Source of the DNA: Paenibacillus polymyxa
GTDB lineage: Bacteria; Bacillota; Bacilli; Paenibacillales; Paenibacillaceae
Direction: 5' to 3'
Assembly: GCF_001719045.1 (NCBI RefSeq)
Contig: NZ_CP015423.1
Span: forward strand, 3,967,501-4,031,500
Length of the DNA: 64,000 bases
The stretch's first letter is position 1; each line of letters opens with the position of its first letter. Of the stretch, positions 18,322 to 27,753 are shown piece by piece. The notes under the pieces are model-generated. The model made no database searches, was not told the DNA's origin, and worked only from the letters and a program-made list of their open reading frames with translations. The translations under genes and the position numbers were made by a program.

Positions 18322-19620
18322 ATGAGCAAGATTACATTTCTGGGTGCAGGTAGTACGGTATTTGCTAAAAATGTGCTTGGCGATTGTATGTTGACGCCTG
18401 CATTGCAGGGCTTTGAACTGGCGTTGTTCGATATTGATCCCATAAGGCTGAAAGATTCGGAAAATATTTTATCCAATTTGAAAAAAACAACAGGGAGCAC
18501 CTGTGTGATTCGCTCTTACACTGACCGTAAGGAAGCGCTGCGCGGAGCGACCTATGTGGTAAACGCCATCCAGGTAGGCGGCTATGATCCGTGTACGATT
18601 ACGGATTTTGAAATTCCCAAAAAATACGGCCTGCGCCAAACGATTGCCGATACGGTCGGCATTGGCGGTATTTTCCGCAATTTACGTACAATTCCGGTGA
18701 TGCTCGATTTTGCGGCAGATGTGCGCGAGGTGTGCCCGGATGCATGGTTTCTCAACTACACGAATCCGATGGCTGTGCTGACGAATGTGATGAATGTTCA
18801 TGGAGGTGTCCGTACGGTAGGGCTGTGTCATAGCGTGCAGGCGTGTATACCGGAGCTGTTTAAAAGCCTCGGGCTGGAGCAGGAAGGTGTAAAGGCAAAA
18901 ATCGCAGGCATCAATCATATGGCGTGGTTGCTCGAAGTGAGCAAGGACGGTGTGGATTTATATCCTGATATTAAAAAACGAGCCGCCGCTAAGCAGCAGG
19001 AAAAGCATCATGATATGGTGCGCTTTGAAATGATGCTAAAATTCGGCTATTACATTACGGAGTCGTCCGAGCATAATGCGGAATATCATCCGTATTTTAT
19101 CAAACGGGCATACCCTGAGCTGATCGAGCGCTTCAATATTCCTTTGGATGAATACCCGCGCCGCTGTGTGAGCCAAATTGAACGATGGGAAACGATGCGT
19201 GAGGAGCTTTTGGGCAATCAGGATCTGCGTCATGAACGGTCAAACGAGTATGCCTCTTATATATTTGAGGCGATCGAAACGAATCAGCCTTTTGCCATTG
19301 GCGGCAATGTGATGAACACAGGCTTAATTACCAATCTGCCGAAGGAAGCCTGTGTGGAGGTACCTTGTCTGGTGAATCGTAACGGGGTTACGCCAACCTT
19401 TGTCGGGGATTTGCCACCCCAATGCGCTGCGCTGAACCGGACGAATATTAATACCCAGCTGTTAACGATTGAAGCTGCAATCACCGGGAAAAAGGAGCAC
19501 ATTTATCACGCTGCTATGCTGGACCCGCACACGTCCGCAGAGCTGTCCATGGATGATATTGTTTCTCTGTGTGATGACCTGATTGCAGCCCACGGGACAT
19601 GGCTCCCAGCCTATGTGTAA
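18322..19620 (+). CDS. glycoside hydrolase family 4, alpha-galactosidase/alpha-galacturonidase type
   Basis: 432 residues from ATG 18322 (GGGGGAAAAG ahead). GH4 enzymes use NAD+ and Mn2+. The NAD site is at the N-terminus (ITFLGAGSTVFAKNVLGD). The metal site is GLCHSVQ, with the ligand Cys169, followed by AGINHMAW with a ligand His. The CHSV form, not CN, is that of MelA-type alpha-galactosidases and LplD-type alpha-galacturonidases, not of the phospho-glucosidases. No signal peptide, so it acts in the cytoplasm on imported sugar. It is 11 bases ahead of a sensor kinase gene and near a sugar importer. Removal of alpha-galactose (as on serine in plant extensin) or galacturonic acid are both possible. 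Confidence 0.88.
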   Translation: MSKITFLGAGSTVFAKNVLGDCMLTPALQGFELALFDIDPIRLKDSENILSNLKKTTGSTCVIRSYTDRKEALRGATYVVNAIQVGGYDPCTITDFEIPKKYGLRQTIADTVGIGGIFRNLRTIPVMLDFAADVREVCPDAWFLNYTNPMAVLTNVMNVHGGVRTVGLCHSVQACIPELFKSLGLEQEGVKAKIAGINHMAWLLEVSKDGVDLYPDIKKRAAAKQQEKHHDMVRFEMMLKFGYYITESSEHNAEYHPYFIKRAYPELIERFNIPLDEYPRRCVSQIERWETMREELLGNQDLRHERSNEYASYIFEAIETNQPFAIGGNVMNTGLITNLPKEACVEVPCLVNRNGVTPTFVGDLPPQCAALNRTNINTQLLTIEAAITGKKEHIYHAAMLDPHTSAELSMDDIVSLCDDLIAAHGTWLPAYV

Positions 19621-19633
19621 GGGAGGCAGATGA

Positions 19634-21460
19634 ATGGGAGGCCGGGGTCGTCAAAAGTTCGCCGGGATTCCTACAATCCGTGGGAAATTCATTGTACTGA
19701 CGCTGGTACTCACCGTCATTCCGATGGTGGTACTGACCTTTACCTTTTACCGGATCGCGGCCCATTCCCTTGGTGAGAAGTCGGAGGCACTGGCTATGCA
19801 GTCCCGGCAAATGAGTGAAAATTACGTCAATGCGACGCTCTCCGATTTGAATGATCTGACCAATTCCATTCTCAGCAATCCTGATGTGCAGTCTACGCTG
19901 GAGACCAAGCCGGAAGATGATTATGAATATTTACGGAACGATGAAACACTCAGTATGGTGGTCCGTACGCAAACCCAGACCAAGCCGTATATCACGTCCT
20001 CTCTCATATATGCCGCCAATGGCGGGCTCAAGCATTCTCTCTATCAGGGGAATGTTTCGGTCCGTTTTGGCGGCCTTCCTACATTAGAGGAAGCACGTGT
20101 GTACTATCGCCGCCTGCTCGCTGAGCGGCCCATGATGTGGATGGCTCATTCGCCGTTTGAATCCGGACGCGGGATAGCGGAGGATCGGATCTATGTGGGG
20201 AAGCTGCTTCGAAAAACGACTGGAGATTATGCACCCCTCGGATTTTTGCTGCTGGAAATCGACAAGGCCAGTCTGTTTCGGGGGCTTGCTTTTCATGAAA
20301 CAGACGGCAATACCCAGATGTGGGTGCTGGATCAGGAGGGCGAGCCTGTATACCGATTGCCGGAGCAGGGGGTTGCGGACCAAGCGCTATTGCGGCAGAT
20401 TGCCAAATCGGCTGTGGATAGGCCTGTGCTTACGAAGGACTGGAGAACATGGAACGGCCGCCAGACGATGATCTCTTACGGCCCGTTAAATGAAGGACAA
20501 TGGACGCTGCTGCAAAAAGTCGATCAGTCTGTGCTGTTTGAGGATGCGCGGAAAATTGGTGCCTGGACCATCTGGACTTTTTTGATTGCATTGATGCTGG
20601 GCTGGATGCTGTCTTATCGGCTAAGTGACACGATTCGTCGCCCCCTGCTTCAATTGAGCCGATTGATGGCGGTCGATGGGAGTGTGAACGCTGCAGGCTC
20701 AGCCCAAGCTTTCGAAGCTCCTACTTCCGTTGTTTTTAATCCTAAGGATGAGGTGGGGCAGATCGGGCAGCGTTTTCTTCATATGATGCAAAAAAATCAT
20801 GAACTGTACGGTCAGGTCTACGAAGCATTGCTGTCGCGTAAGCAGGCTGAGTTTCGCGCGCTTCAGGCGCAGATTAATCCGCATTTTTTGTACAACACGC
20901 TAGAATCACTGAAGGGAATGGCATTGGCGAATGGGCAACGGGATATGGCAGAGGTAATCGGAGCCTTTGGTAAATGTTTTCGCATTTCGCTAAGTTATGG
21001 CCGAGAGCAAATCAGTTTGGGACAGGAAGTCGAGCATGTAAGCGCCTATGTGAAGGTGCAGCAGTTCAGATTTAGGAATTCGTTCGAGTGGATTTGCGAG
21101 GTCGAGGAGGATATTTGCGGATTTTATGTACCCAAACTAATCCTCCAGCCACTCGTCGAAAATGCTATTTACCACGGCTTAAAAGGGCGCACCGACCGTG
21201 GCTATATCATGTTATCCGGTACAAGGGAAGGGGATATGTTGCGTTTGACGGTCAGTGATGATGGGGGCGGTATTGGAGCCGAGCGTCTGAACGATATCCG
21301 GAAGTCGCTGGATGCGGAACGGGGGAATGCTATTGGCTTTGGGTTGCGCAATGTGCATGAACGTCTTCGGCATTATGGTCCGCAATATGGACTGTCCGTG
21401 ACAAGCGAGCCGGGTCAGTACACCTCGGTTACTTTACTGGCACCCATTCGAACCGAATAA
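19634..21460 (+). CDS. YesM-type sensor histidine kinase
   Basis: 608 residues. A membrane segment at about 22-44, a large extracellular sensing region (45-300), a second membrane segment at about 305-328, a HAMP-like linker, then a His_kinase domain with the phospho-acceptor His417 in INPHFLYNTLESL and an ATPase domain with DDGGGIG and GFGLRNVHERL. This is the LytS/YesM family that in Bacillota senses extracellular saccharides together with an AraC-type response regulator. GGGAGG precedes the ATG. The partner is the next gene (16 bases on), and the ABC importer genes follow, so it probably senses an oligosaccharide released by the secreted enzymes and turns on the locus. Confidence 0.93.
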   Translation: MGGRGRQKFAGIPTIRGKFIVLTLVLTVIPMVVLTFTFYRIAAHSLGEKSEALAMQSRQMSENYVNATLSDLNDLTNSILSNPDVQSTLETKPEDDYEYLRNDETLSMVVRTQTQTKPYITSSLIYAANGGLKHSLYQGNVSVRFGGLPTLEEARVYYRRLLAERPMMWMAHSPFESGRGIAEDRIYVGKLLRKTTGDYAPLGFLLLEIDKASLFRGLAFHETDGNTQMWVLDQEGEPVYRLPEQGVADQALLRQIAKSAVDRPVLTKDWRTWNGRQTMISYGPLNEGQWTLLQKVDQSVLFEDARKIGAWTIWTFLIALMLGWMLSYRLSDTIRRPLLQLSRLMAVDGSVNAAGSAQAFEAPTSVVFNPKDEVGQIGQRFLHMMQKNHELYGQVYEALLSRKQAEFRALQAQINPHFLYNTLESLKGMALANGQRDMAEVIGAFGKCFRISLSYGREQISLGQEVEHVSAYVKVQQFRFRNSFEWICEVEEDICGFYVPKLILQPLVENAIYHGLKGRTDRGYIMLSGTREGDMLRLTVSDDGGGIGAERLNDIRKSLDAERGNAIGFGLRNVHERLRHYGPQYGLSVTSEPGQYTSVTLLAPIRTE

Positions 21461-21476
21461 GAAAGGGGAGGATGGC

Positions 21477-23069
21477 ATGTACCGGCTGCTGATTGTGGAC
21501 GACGAATATCATATTCGGGAAGGACTGAAGCTGATGGTGGCGGAAAGTAGTCTGTCAGTGGAAGTCAGTGATGTGGCGGAGGACGGCGCAACGGCATTAC
21601 GTTTGTATACGGAGCAGCGACCGGACATGATTTTACTGGATATTAATTTACCGGATATGAGCGGACTGGACGTAGCAAAAACCATTCGGGAAAAGGATCA
21701 GCAGACCCCGTTATTATTCCTGACAGGGTATGAATCTATGACGTATATTCGTCAGGCAGTTTCGCTTCAAGCGGTCGATTATTTGCTCAAGCCGGTGACC
21801 AGCGGGGATTTCGAAGCGGCATTGAGCCGGGCTGAGGATCGCATTGCGCAATGGCGAAGAAGCGAGGAGGAAGCCATTCACCGCCATCGTTCATTGGAGC
21901 CATTGTACAGGGAGCATCTACTGCTGGATTTGCTCCAGCAACGGCGTCCTGCAGCCGAGGTCATCCGGGAGATGGACGGGCTGAGATTTTTCGGCGAGAC
22001 GAGTGGGCCGCCTTATACTGTGCTGTGCTGCGAGCTGGAGGAGGCGTCGCAGCAGGAAGCAGCCAACACTAGCAAGCCATACGGTTCCATGCATAAAAGC
22101 AGCCATGTATTCGCCGGACTGGCGGGGGAGGCTGCGGCAGCAGCCGGGGCTAAGGCGCATGGTGCGGCGGTTTCCCGCGATCGGCGTGTTGTGCTGCTGG
22201 CGACGGCATCTTGCAGGGCGGCGGAGCGGACGGCACAGCAGATTCGGCAGGCCGTGCAGGAACGATTGAACCAGGGCGTGTCCATCGGGATTAGCCGTCC
22301 CGTACAACGGATGGAGCAACTTTCCGAAGCGTATGAGGAAGCTGTGCAAGCGGCGGAGCATCGGGGGTGGGTGGGCTATAGCCAGATCATTCCCTATGAG
22401 AGCATTCAGGCGGCCGAGCCGAATAGCAATCAATTACTGGAGAAGGAACTGCTGATGATTACGGAAATTCGAGCGGGCAATGATGCTGCCGTACATGCCA
22501 TTTTACAGGAATGGTCAGGACAATTGGCGGGCTTGCCTGTCAAGCAGGTGAAAATGATTGTCACTCAGCTCGTCCTGTTCGTCATGCGGATCGTCCAGAG
22601 TGATGCATCTGTAGGACAAACGTCCATGCAGGAGCAGGACCCGTTGTTGGAGCTTTCCCGATTACGGCATGGGCCCGAGATGATTGATTATGTATCGCGC
22701 TATTTTGTCCGAGTGGGCCGCCATGTCCGAGAATCACGCGAGAAGGGCATTCCACGCAAATTCCAACGGGCCAAGGAATGGATTCGCGAGCATCTTCAGG
22801 AGGATGGCGGGCTGAACCGTCTGGCAGAGTACATGAATATGAGCCCCAAGTATTTGAGTGCCCGTTTCAAGCAGGTTACAGGTGAAAGCTTCGCCGACTA
22901 CCAGACGCGTGTTCGCTTTGAGCGAGCCCGAGAACTGCTGCTGGACCCGAATCGCAAGGTGGCGGAGGTAGCGGAGGTAGTGGGATTCACAGATACGAAC
23001 TATTTTAGCATTGCCTTTAAAAAGCATACCGGACTGACCCCGACGGAGTTTCGTAAAACATTTTTGTAA
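21477..23069 (+). CDS. YesN-type response regulator with AraC DNA-binding domain
   Basis: 530 residues. Receiver domain at 1-120 with acidic pocket Asp8/Asp9, phospho-acceptor Asp55 (LLDINLPD) and conserved Lys in LLKP. A long middle region (about 130-420) that is Ala-rich in part, typical of YesN proteins. A C-terminal AraC double helix-turn-helix (about 430-530): LAEYMNMSPKYLSARFKQVTG then VAEVVGFTDTNYFSIAFKKHTGLTPTEFR. GAAAGGGGAGG precedes ATG. It pairs with the kinase just upstream and should activate the importer and nearby catabolic genes. Target sites are not evident. Confidence 0.94.
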   Translation: MYRLLIVDDEYHIREGLKLMVAESSLSVEVSDVAEDGATALRLYTEQRPDMILLDINLPDMSGLDVAKTIREKDQQTPLLFLTGYESMTYIRQAVSLQAVDYLLKPVTSGDFEAALSRAEDRIAQWRRSEEEAIHRHRSLEPLYREHLLLDLLQQRRPAAEVIREMDGLRFFGETSGPPYTVLCCELEEASQQEAANTSKPYGSMHKSSHVFAGLAGEAAAAAGAKAHGAAVSRDRRVVLLATASCRAAERTAQQIRQAVQERLNQGVSIGISRPVQRMEQLSEAYEEAVQAAEHRGWVGYSQIIPYESIQAAEPNSNQLLEKELLMITEIRAGNDAAVHAILQEWSGQLAGLPVKQVKMIVTQLVLFVMRIVQSDASVGQTSMQEQDPLLELSRLRHGPEMIDYVSRYFVRVGRHVRESREKGIPRKFQRAKEWIREHLQEDGGLNRLAEYMNMSPKYLSARFKQVTGESFADYQTRVRFERARELLLDPNRKVAEVAEVVGFTDTNYFSIAFKKHTGLTPTEFRKTFL

Positions 23070-23192
23070 ACGCGCTGTTAAAAAAATCATACCAAAACAA
23101 AGAGAGTCTGGAGTCGTTGGGTGGTCGGCTCTGGGCTCTCGGCGCATAATAGGCTTGTAAGGAGAAACCAGTTCAGGAAGGGGCCGGTTGAT

Positions 23193-24548
23193 TTGCTGAA
23201 ACGAAGGTTACGGACATGGATGGCTCTCGTGATGACGGCGATGTTGACAGGGCTGACGGCTTGCAGTGGTAACGCTGGCGAACCGGCTAATCCCAATGCG
23301 GTCGAACTCAAGTTCATGTACTGGGGAAGCAATGACGAGAAGCAGGCGATGGAAAAAATGATTCAAAGCTTTAATGCATCCCACACGAATATCCGGGTGA
23401 AGGGCGAACATGTCCCTGGTGACTACACGACGAAAATTAACACGTTAATGGCTGCCAATCAGCTTCCTGATATCGCCTACCTGGGCGATTCCCTCACAAT
23501 GAAATGGGCAAGTGAAGGCAGACTCCTGGATTTATCCTCTTATTATGACGAATATCCCGAATTAAAAAACAAGCTCAAATCCTCCTATCTCTACAGCGAA
23601 CCTGGCAAGTCTATCGGAAATTACACCGCATTGGAAGTGATGCAGTTATTTTACAACAAGGAGTTGTTTACAGAAGCAGGGGTACCCGTCCCTCCGGCTG
23701 ATCCTCAAAAAGCGTGGACATGGGATGAATTTCTGGAAATTGCCAAAAAGCTGACCAAGGATCAGAACGGCAAGCATCCGGGAGACAGTGGATTTGATCC
23801 GAAAAATATTGTGCAATACGGCTTTGCCTTCGGCAATGACCGCAGCTCCTGGGGGCCGCTTTTAGCGAGCAACGGTGGAGGTTTGACTGACAAAACAGGC
23901 AAGAAGTACACCCTGAACAGTCCTGAGTCGGTGGAGGTTTTTCAGAAGTTGCAGGATCTGGTTTTCAAGGAGCATGTTTCTCCTGATTTGATCCAACAGC
24001 AGGACATGCCGTCCAATACGATTCGGCTTCAGACAAGAAAGGTCGCCATGGTGGTGGACGGGACATGGTCCCTGCTCGATTTTTCGAACAACAAGCAACT
24101 GCAATGGAGTATCGGCGTTCTGCCGAAGCTAAAAGAGCCCAAAACGATGATCGTTGCGGGAGCCACGGTCATTTTCCAGAGCACCAAGCACCCGAAGGAA
24201 GCGCTCGAATTTTATTTGTACCATAACAATCCCGAAAAGGTGGATTTGTTCAAGTCCGGTCTGTGGATGCCTATCGAGGAAAAATATTATACCGATGAGC
24301 AGGCCATCCAGTCATGGACCAATAATGCCGCACATCCACCGGAATTTCAAAAGGCTGGCATTGAGTATGCCAGAGATTATGCGATCAAGCCGTCCACTTC
24401 GACCCTTCGCAACTGGCCTGATATCGGTTCCAAGCTGACCCCAGGGCTGGATCTGATTTGGACGAACAAGAAGACGCCGCAGCAGGCGCTGGATGAACTG
24501 GAGCCTATCATTCAGCCATTGCTTCAAGGAGTATACCCGGATGAATAA
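23193..24548 (+). CDS. sugar ABC transporter solute-binding lipoprotein
   Basis: About 451 residues from TTG 23193, chosen because AGGAAGGGG lies ahead and the frame then starts with a short basic head and a lipoprotein signal peptide ending LTAC (lipid-modified Cys24). The longer frame would add an improbable 24-residue polar extension. The mature part is an SBP family 1 (MalE-like) protein: VELKFMYWGSNDEKQAMEKMI, DIAYLGDSLTMKW, WTWDEFLEIAKKLT, MVVDGTWSLLDF. It captures an oligosaccharide outside the membrane for the two permeases that follow. The ligand is unknown; arabino-oligosaccharides fit the context. Confidence 0.92.
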   Translation: MLKRRLRTWMALVMTAMLTGLTACSGNAGEPANPNAVELKFMYWGSNDEKQAMEKMIQSFNASHTNIRVKGEHVPGDYTTKINTLMAANQLPDIAYLGDSLTMKWASEGRLLDLSSYYDEYPELKNKLKSSYLYSEPGKSIGNYTALEVMQLFYNKELFTEAGVPVPPADPQKAWTWDEFLEIAKKLTKDQNGKHPGDSGFDPKNIVQYGFAFGNDRSSWGPLLASNGGGLTDKTGKKYTLNSPESVEVFQKLQDLVFKEHVSPDLIQQQDMPSNTIRLQTRKVAMVVDGTWSLLDFSNNKQLQWSIGVLPKLKEPKTMIVAGATVIFQSTKHPKEALEFYLYHNNPEKVDLFKSGLWMPIEEKYYTDEQAIQSWTNNAAHPPEFQKAGIEYARDYAIKPSTSTLRNWPDIGSKLTPGLDLIWTNKKTPQQALDELEPIIQPLLQGVYPDE

Positions 24549-24580
24549 TGCGGCGGACAGCTGCGAAAGGAGAACAGCCC

Positions 24581-25486
24581 ATGAAGCGACCAAAATCAGG
24601 AATGATGCGCATGGAGCGAAACTGGGGTCTGCTATTCGCGCTTCCTGCCATCCTCGGATTAATGATATTTACAATTGGACCGATCGCGGCCTCGTTCGTA
24701 TTCAGCTTAACCGATTGGACGATTGGCGGACAGATGACCTTTATCGGATTGGACAATTATCGAACCATTTTGACTGAGGATGCTACCTTTTCCCAATCCA
24801 TGTTCGTGACCACATATTATGCACTGGGCAGCGTACCTCTAGGCTTGGCGGCAGCTTTTATCATTGCGCTGTTATTAAATCAAAAGGTGAAGGGTTTGTC
24901 GGTGTTCCGTACGATTTATTATTTACCTACCATTGTGCCGAGTATTGCCAACACGATGCTGTGGCTATGGATGTTCAACCCGGATTTTGGTCTGTTAAAT
25001 TCGCTGCTGGAGAGCGTTGGACTGCCGGGGAGCAAATGGATTTATGACGAGAACACTGCAATACCCTCGCTAATCATGATGAGCACCTGGGGGATCGGGA
25101 ACACGGTCATTATCTTTTTGGCGGGACTTCAGTCGGTTCCCACCCATTTGTATGAAGCAGCTGAGGTAGACGGCGGCAATAGGTGGCATAAATTTTTTCA
25201 CATTACCATTCCTTCGATGACACCAACCATTTTCTTCAATCTGGTCATGTCTTTAATCAGCACCTTTCAGGCCTTCAATCAGGCATATGTTATGACCAAC
25301 GGGGGACCTAATAATTCAACCCTGTTCTATGTGTTCTACTTGTGGCGTACGGCCTTTACGGAGACTAAAATCGGCTACGCCTCAGCGCTGGCCTGGATCT
25401 TATTTTTCGTCATCATGGTGCTAACGGTTCTGATTTTCTCCACATCCAAAAAGTGGGTTCACTATGAAGGAGGGGAACGTTCATGA
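24581..25486 (+). CDS. sugar ABC transporter permease (MalF/UgpA type)
   Basis: 301 residues from ATG 24581, with AAAGGAG eight bases ahead; the frame open from 24548 overlaps the previous gene and lacks such a site. Six membrane segments are expected, starting with LLFALPAILGLMIFTIGPIAASFVF. The EAA loop that contacts the ATPase is clear: EAAEVDGGNRWHKFFHITIPSMTP. It forms the channel with the next gene's product. No ATPase gene is present in the locus; a shared MsmX/UgpC-type ATPase encoded elsewhere is the usual Bacillota solution. Confidence 0.94.
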   Translation: MKRPKSGMMRMERNWGLLFALPAILGLMIFTIGPIAASFVFSLTDWTIGGQMTFIGLDNYRTILTEDATFSQSMFVTTYYALGSVPLGLAAAFIIALLLNQKVKGLSVFRTIYYLPTIVPSIANTMLWLWMFNPDFGLLNSLLESVGLPGSKWIYDENTAIPSLIMMSTWGIGNTVIIFLAGLQSVPTHLYEAAEVDGGNRWHKFFHITIPSMTPTIFFNLVMSLISTFQAFNQAYVMTNGGPNNSTLFYVFYLWRTAFTETKIGYASALAWILFFVIMVLTVLIFSTSKKWVHYEGGERS

Positions 25487-26409
25487 ATCAGGTCACTTCT
25501 TCTGTCAATCCTTCAGAAACACCACAACATCCGCTTCCACAGCCTGAACGCTCCCGAAGTCCTGCTACCGCCACCCGTTCCAAACCATTCCCAATCAGCC
25601 GTGTTGTACTGTATATCGTTTTAATTATAGGCAGTGTTTTAATGCTGTTGCCATTCGTATGGCTCATTCGCAGCTCACTGATGGGAACATCCCAAATTTT
25701 CGTGTTCCCACCAGAGTGGATACCCTCTCCTTTTCAATGGAGCAATTACCCGGAAGCGCTGACTTCAGTACCGTTCGGCAGGTATTTTATGAATACGTTC
25801 ATCATTGAGGTATGTGTGCTGGCAGGAGTGATGTTGACCTCGATTATATCGGCGTTTACCTTTGCCCGCCTGCGCTGGCCTGGACGTAATCTGATTTTTT
25901 CCCTGCTGATCGGGTCGATGATGCTGCCTTACGCGGTGACGCTGATTCCCACTTTCGTGATGTGGCGTGAGTTGGGCGGGCTGAATACATTTCTGCCGCT
26001 GATTGTTCCTGCATGGTTCGGTGGAGGGGCATTTAACATCTTCTTGATGCGACAATTCATGCTGACGATCCCACGCGATTTGGACGAAGCGGCTTATATG
26101 GACGGAGGTACGCCTCTGACTGTTCTATGGCGCGTCATTATTCCTTTATCTTCACCTGCATTGATCGTGATCGGAATATTTACATTTATTGATGTGTGGA
26201 ATGATTTTTTGGGCCCGATTATTTACTTAAGTGACGAAAAGCATTTTACGCTAGCGCTGGGGCTGGCGACTTTCCGGGGATTAAACAATACCAACTGGCC
26301 TTACCTGATGGCGGCTTCCAGCACGATTTTGGCTCCCATCGTCCTGATATTTTTTATCGGACAACGCTATTTTATCGAAGGCATCACATTGACAGGGATT
26401 AAAGGCTAA
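25483..26409 (+). CDS. sugar ABC transporter permease (MalG/UgpE type)
   Basis: 308 residues. Its ATG overlaps the stop of the preceding permease (ATGA), showing tight coupling. A Pro/Ser-rich cytoplasmic head of 35 residues precedes the first membrane segment (VVLYIVLIIGSVLMLLPFVWL). EAA loop: EAAYMDGGTPLTVLWRVIIPLSSP. Partner of the permease above. The 166 bases that follow hold no clear gene. Confidence 0.94.
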   Translation: MNQVTSSVNPSETPQHPLPQPERSRSPATATRSKPFPISRVVLYIVLIIGSVLMLLPFVWLIRSSLMGTSQIFVFPPEWIPSPFQWSNYPEALTSVPFGRYFMNTFIIEVCVLAGVMLTSIISAFTFARLRWPGRNLIFSLLIGSMMLPYAVTLIPTFVMWRELGGLNTFLPLIVPAWFGGGAFNIFLMRQFMLTIPRDLDEAAYMDGGTPLTVLWRVIIPLSSPALIVIGIFTFIDVWNDFLGPIIYLSDEKHFTLALGLATFRGLNNTNWPYLMAASSTILAPIVLIFFIGQRYFIEGITLTGIKG

Positions 26410-26575
26410 AAGGAAGCTGGGACGCGCTGATGTGCTTGAAAAAGAGACGGAGAATTGGGCACAGGACTTACGGGAATGCGGCAGCGAGAAGAGCATACAT
26501 GTGTTCAAAAGCAAGTGGAGTGTGTGTTCTAAGGCATATGCCCTGAAAAGAGATGTGGAATAAGGAGGCGTACGA

Positions 26576-27685
26576 GTGAAAGAGGAAGAGAGTAAAAAGA
26601 CAAAACCGTTACAGGGTGTTCCTGGCAGACTGGCCCGGTTACGCTCGGAATTCCCGGCTCTAGGGATAGATGCACTGCTTATTACACATGGGCCAAATCG
26701 AAGATATATGACCGGGTTTACAGGCTCCGCTGGAATTGCGCTTGTTACGCAGGAAGAGGCTTTTTTAGTGACGGATTTCCGCTATATGATGCAGGCAACA
26801 GATCAGGCAACGGAATATTCAGTGATTCGGCATGAGGCGCAAATTTTCCAAACCGTGGCCGACCTCACAAGTAAATTGGGTGTCCACAGACTGGGTTTGG
26901 AGAGCCGTCATGTCTCACTTCAACAGTCGGGACAGCTTCAAGCCGCGCTAGGCTCGTTGGAGTACGTACAAACGGAGGATGTCATTGAACGGCTGCGCGA
27001 TGTGAAAGACGAAGAAGAGATTCGCACCATTAGCGAAGCTGCGCGTATTACCGATGCTGCCTTCACGGAGGTGCTGAATTATATTCAGCCTGGGGTTACA
27101 GAGCGACGGATTGCGGCGGAACTGGAATATCAGCTCCGGCTCGCAGGCGCGGAATCAGGCGGTTTTGCGTTCATTGTCGCTTCAGGCGAGCGTTCGGCGC
27201 TGCCGCACGGACTGGCCAGTGACAAGGAAATTGGTCAGAACGAGTTCGTCACAATGGATTTTGGCGCAAATGTGCGTGGTTATCTGTCCGATATCACGCG
27301 TACCGTATTCGTAGGCCAGCCCTCGGAACAACATGAGAAATTGTATGCCATTGTGCTGGAGGCAAATATGAAGACGATTGCAGGGCTTCGCCCCGGCATA
27401 AGCGGTCGGGAGGGAGACAGTCTGGGACGGGATGTGATTGCCTCTTACGGCTATGGGGAGCAGTTTGGTCACGGGCTGGGCCACGGCTTTGGTCTCGAGA
27501 TTCATGAGCAGGTACGTCTGTCCCGCGAAAGCAAGTCGGTGCTCGTACCAGGTCATGTCCTTACTGTGGAACCGGGCATTTATATTCCAGGCTTCGGCGG
27601 GGTTCGGATTGAGGACGATGTGCTGATCACAGATGACGGTGTCAAGGTTCTGACCTCCTCGCCCAAGGAGCTGCTTTTGTTATAA
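26576..27685 (+). CDS. M24-family aminopeptidase P (Xaa-Pro aminopeptidase)-like
   Basis: 369 residues starting at GTG 26576 behind TAAGGAGG. An N-terminal creatinase-like domain (1-130) is followed by the pita-bread metallopeptidase domain with the five metal ligands in place: Asp228 (VTMDFGA), Asp239 (YLSDITRT), His303 (GHGLGHGFGLEIHE), Glu in VEPGIYIPG and Glu in GVRIEDDVL. Cytoplasmic. The family removes an N-terminal residue ahead of proline, or splits Xaa-Pro dipeptides. Here it sits between a sugar importer and a secreted metallopeptidase, upstream of a hydroxyproline pathway, so proline/hydroxyproline-rich peptides are the likely substrate; inference. Confidence 0.9.
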   Translation: MKEEESKKTKPLQGVPGRLARLRSEFPALGIDALLITHGPNRRYMTGFTGSAGIALVTQEEAFLVTDFRYMMQATDQATEYSVIRHEAQIFQTVADLTSKLGVHRLGLESRHVSLQQSGQLQAALGSLEYVQTEDVIERLRDVKDEEEIRTISEAARITDAAFTEVLNYIQPGVTERRIAAELEYQLRLAGAESGGFAFIVASGERSALPHGLASDKEIGQNEFVTMDFGANVRGYLSDITRTVFVGQPSEQHEKLYAIVLEANMKTIAGLRPGISGREGDSLGRDVIASYGYGEQFGHGLGHGFGLEIHEQVRLSRESKSVLVPGHVLTVEPGIYIPGFGGVRIEDDVLITDDGVKVLTSSPKELLLL

Positions 27686-27753
27686 AACGCAGTGGCGCTA
27701 TAGGTAACTATCCATAGTTTGTAAATCATCCAAAAACGAGATGGAGGGATCGA

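Noticed and set aside
18322..19620. 6-phospho-alpha- or beta-glucosidase of GH4
   Set aside because: The CHSV metal-site sequence and an ABC rather than PTS importer favour the MelA/LplD type.
26410..26575. Small frame MCLKKRRRIGHR... between the permease and the M24 peptidase genes
   Set aside because: No ribosome binding site; very basic composition typical of random reading of purine-rich DNA.
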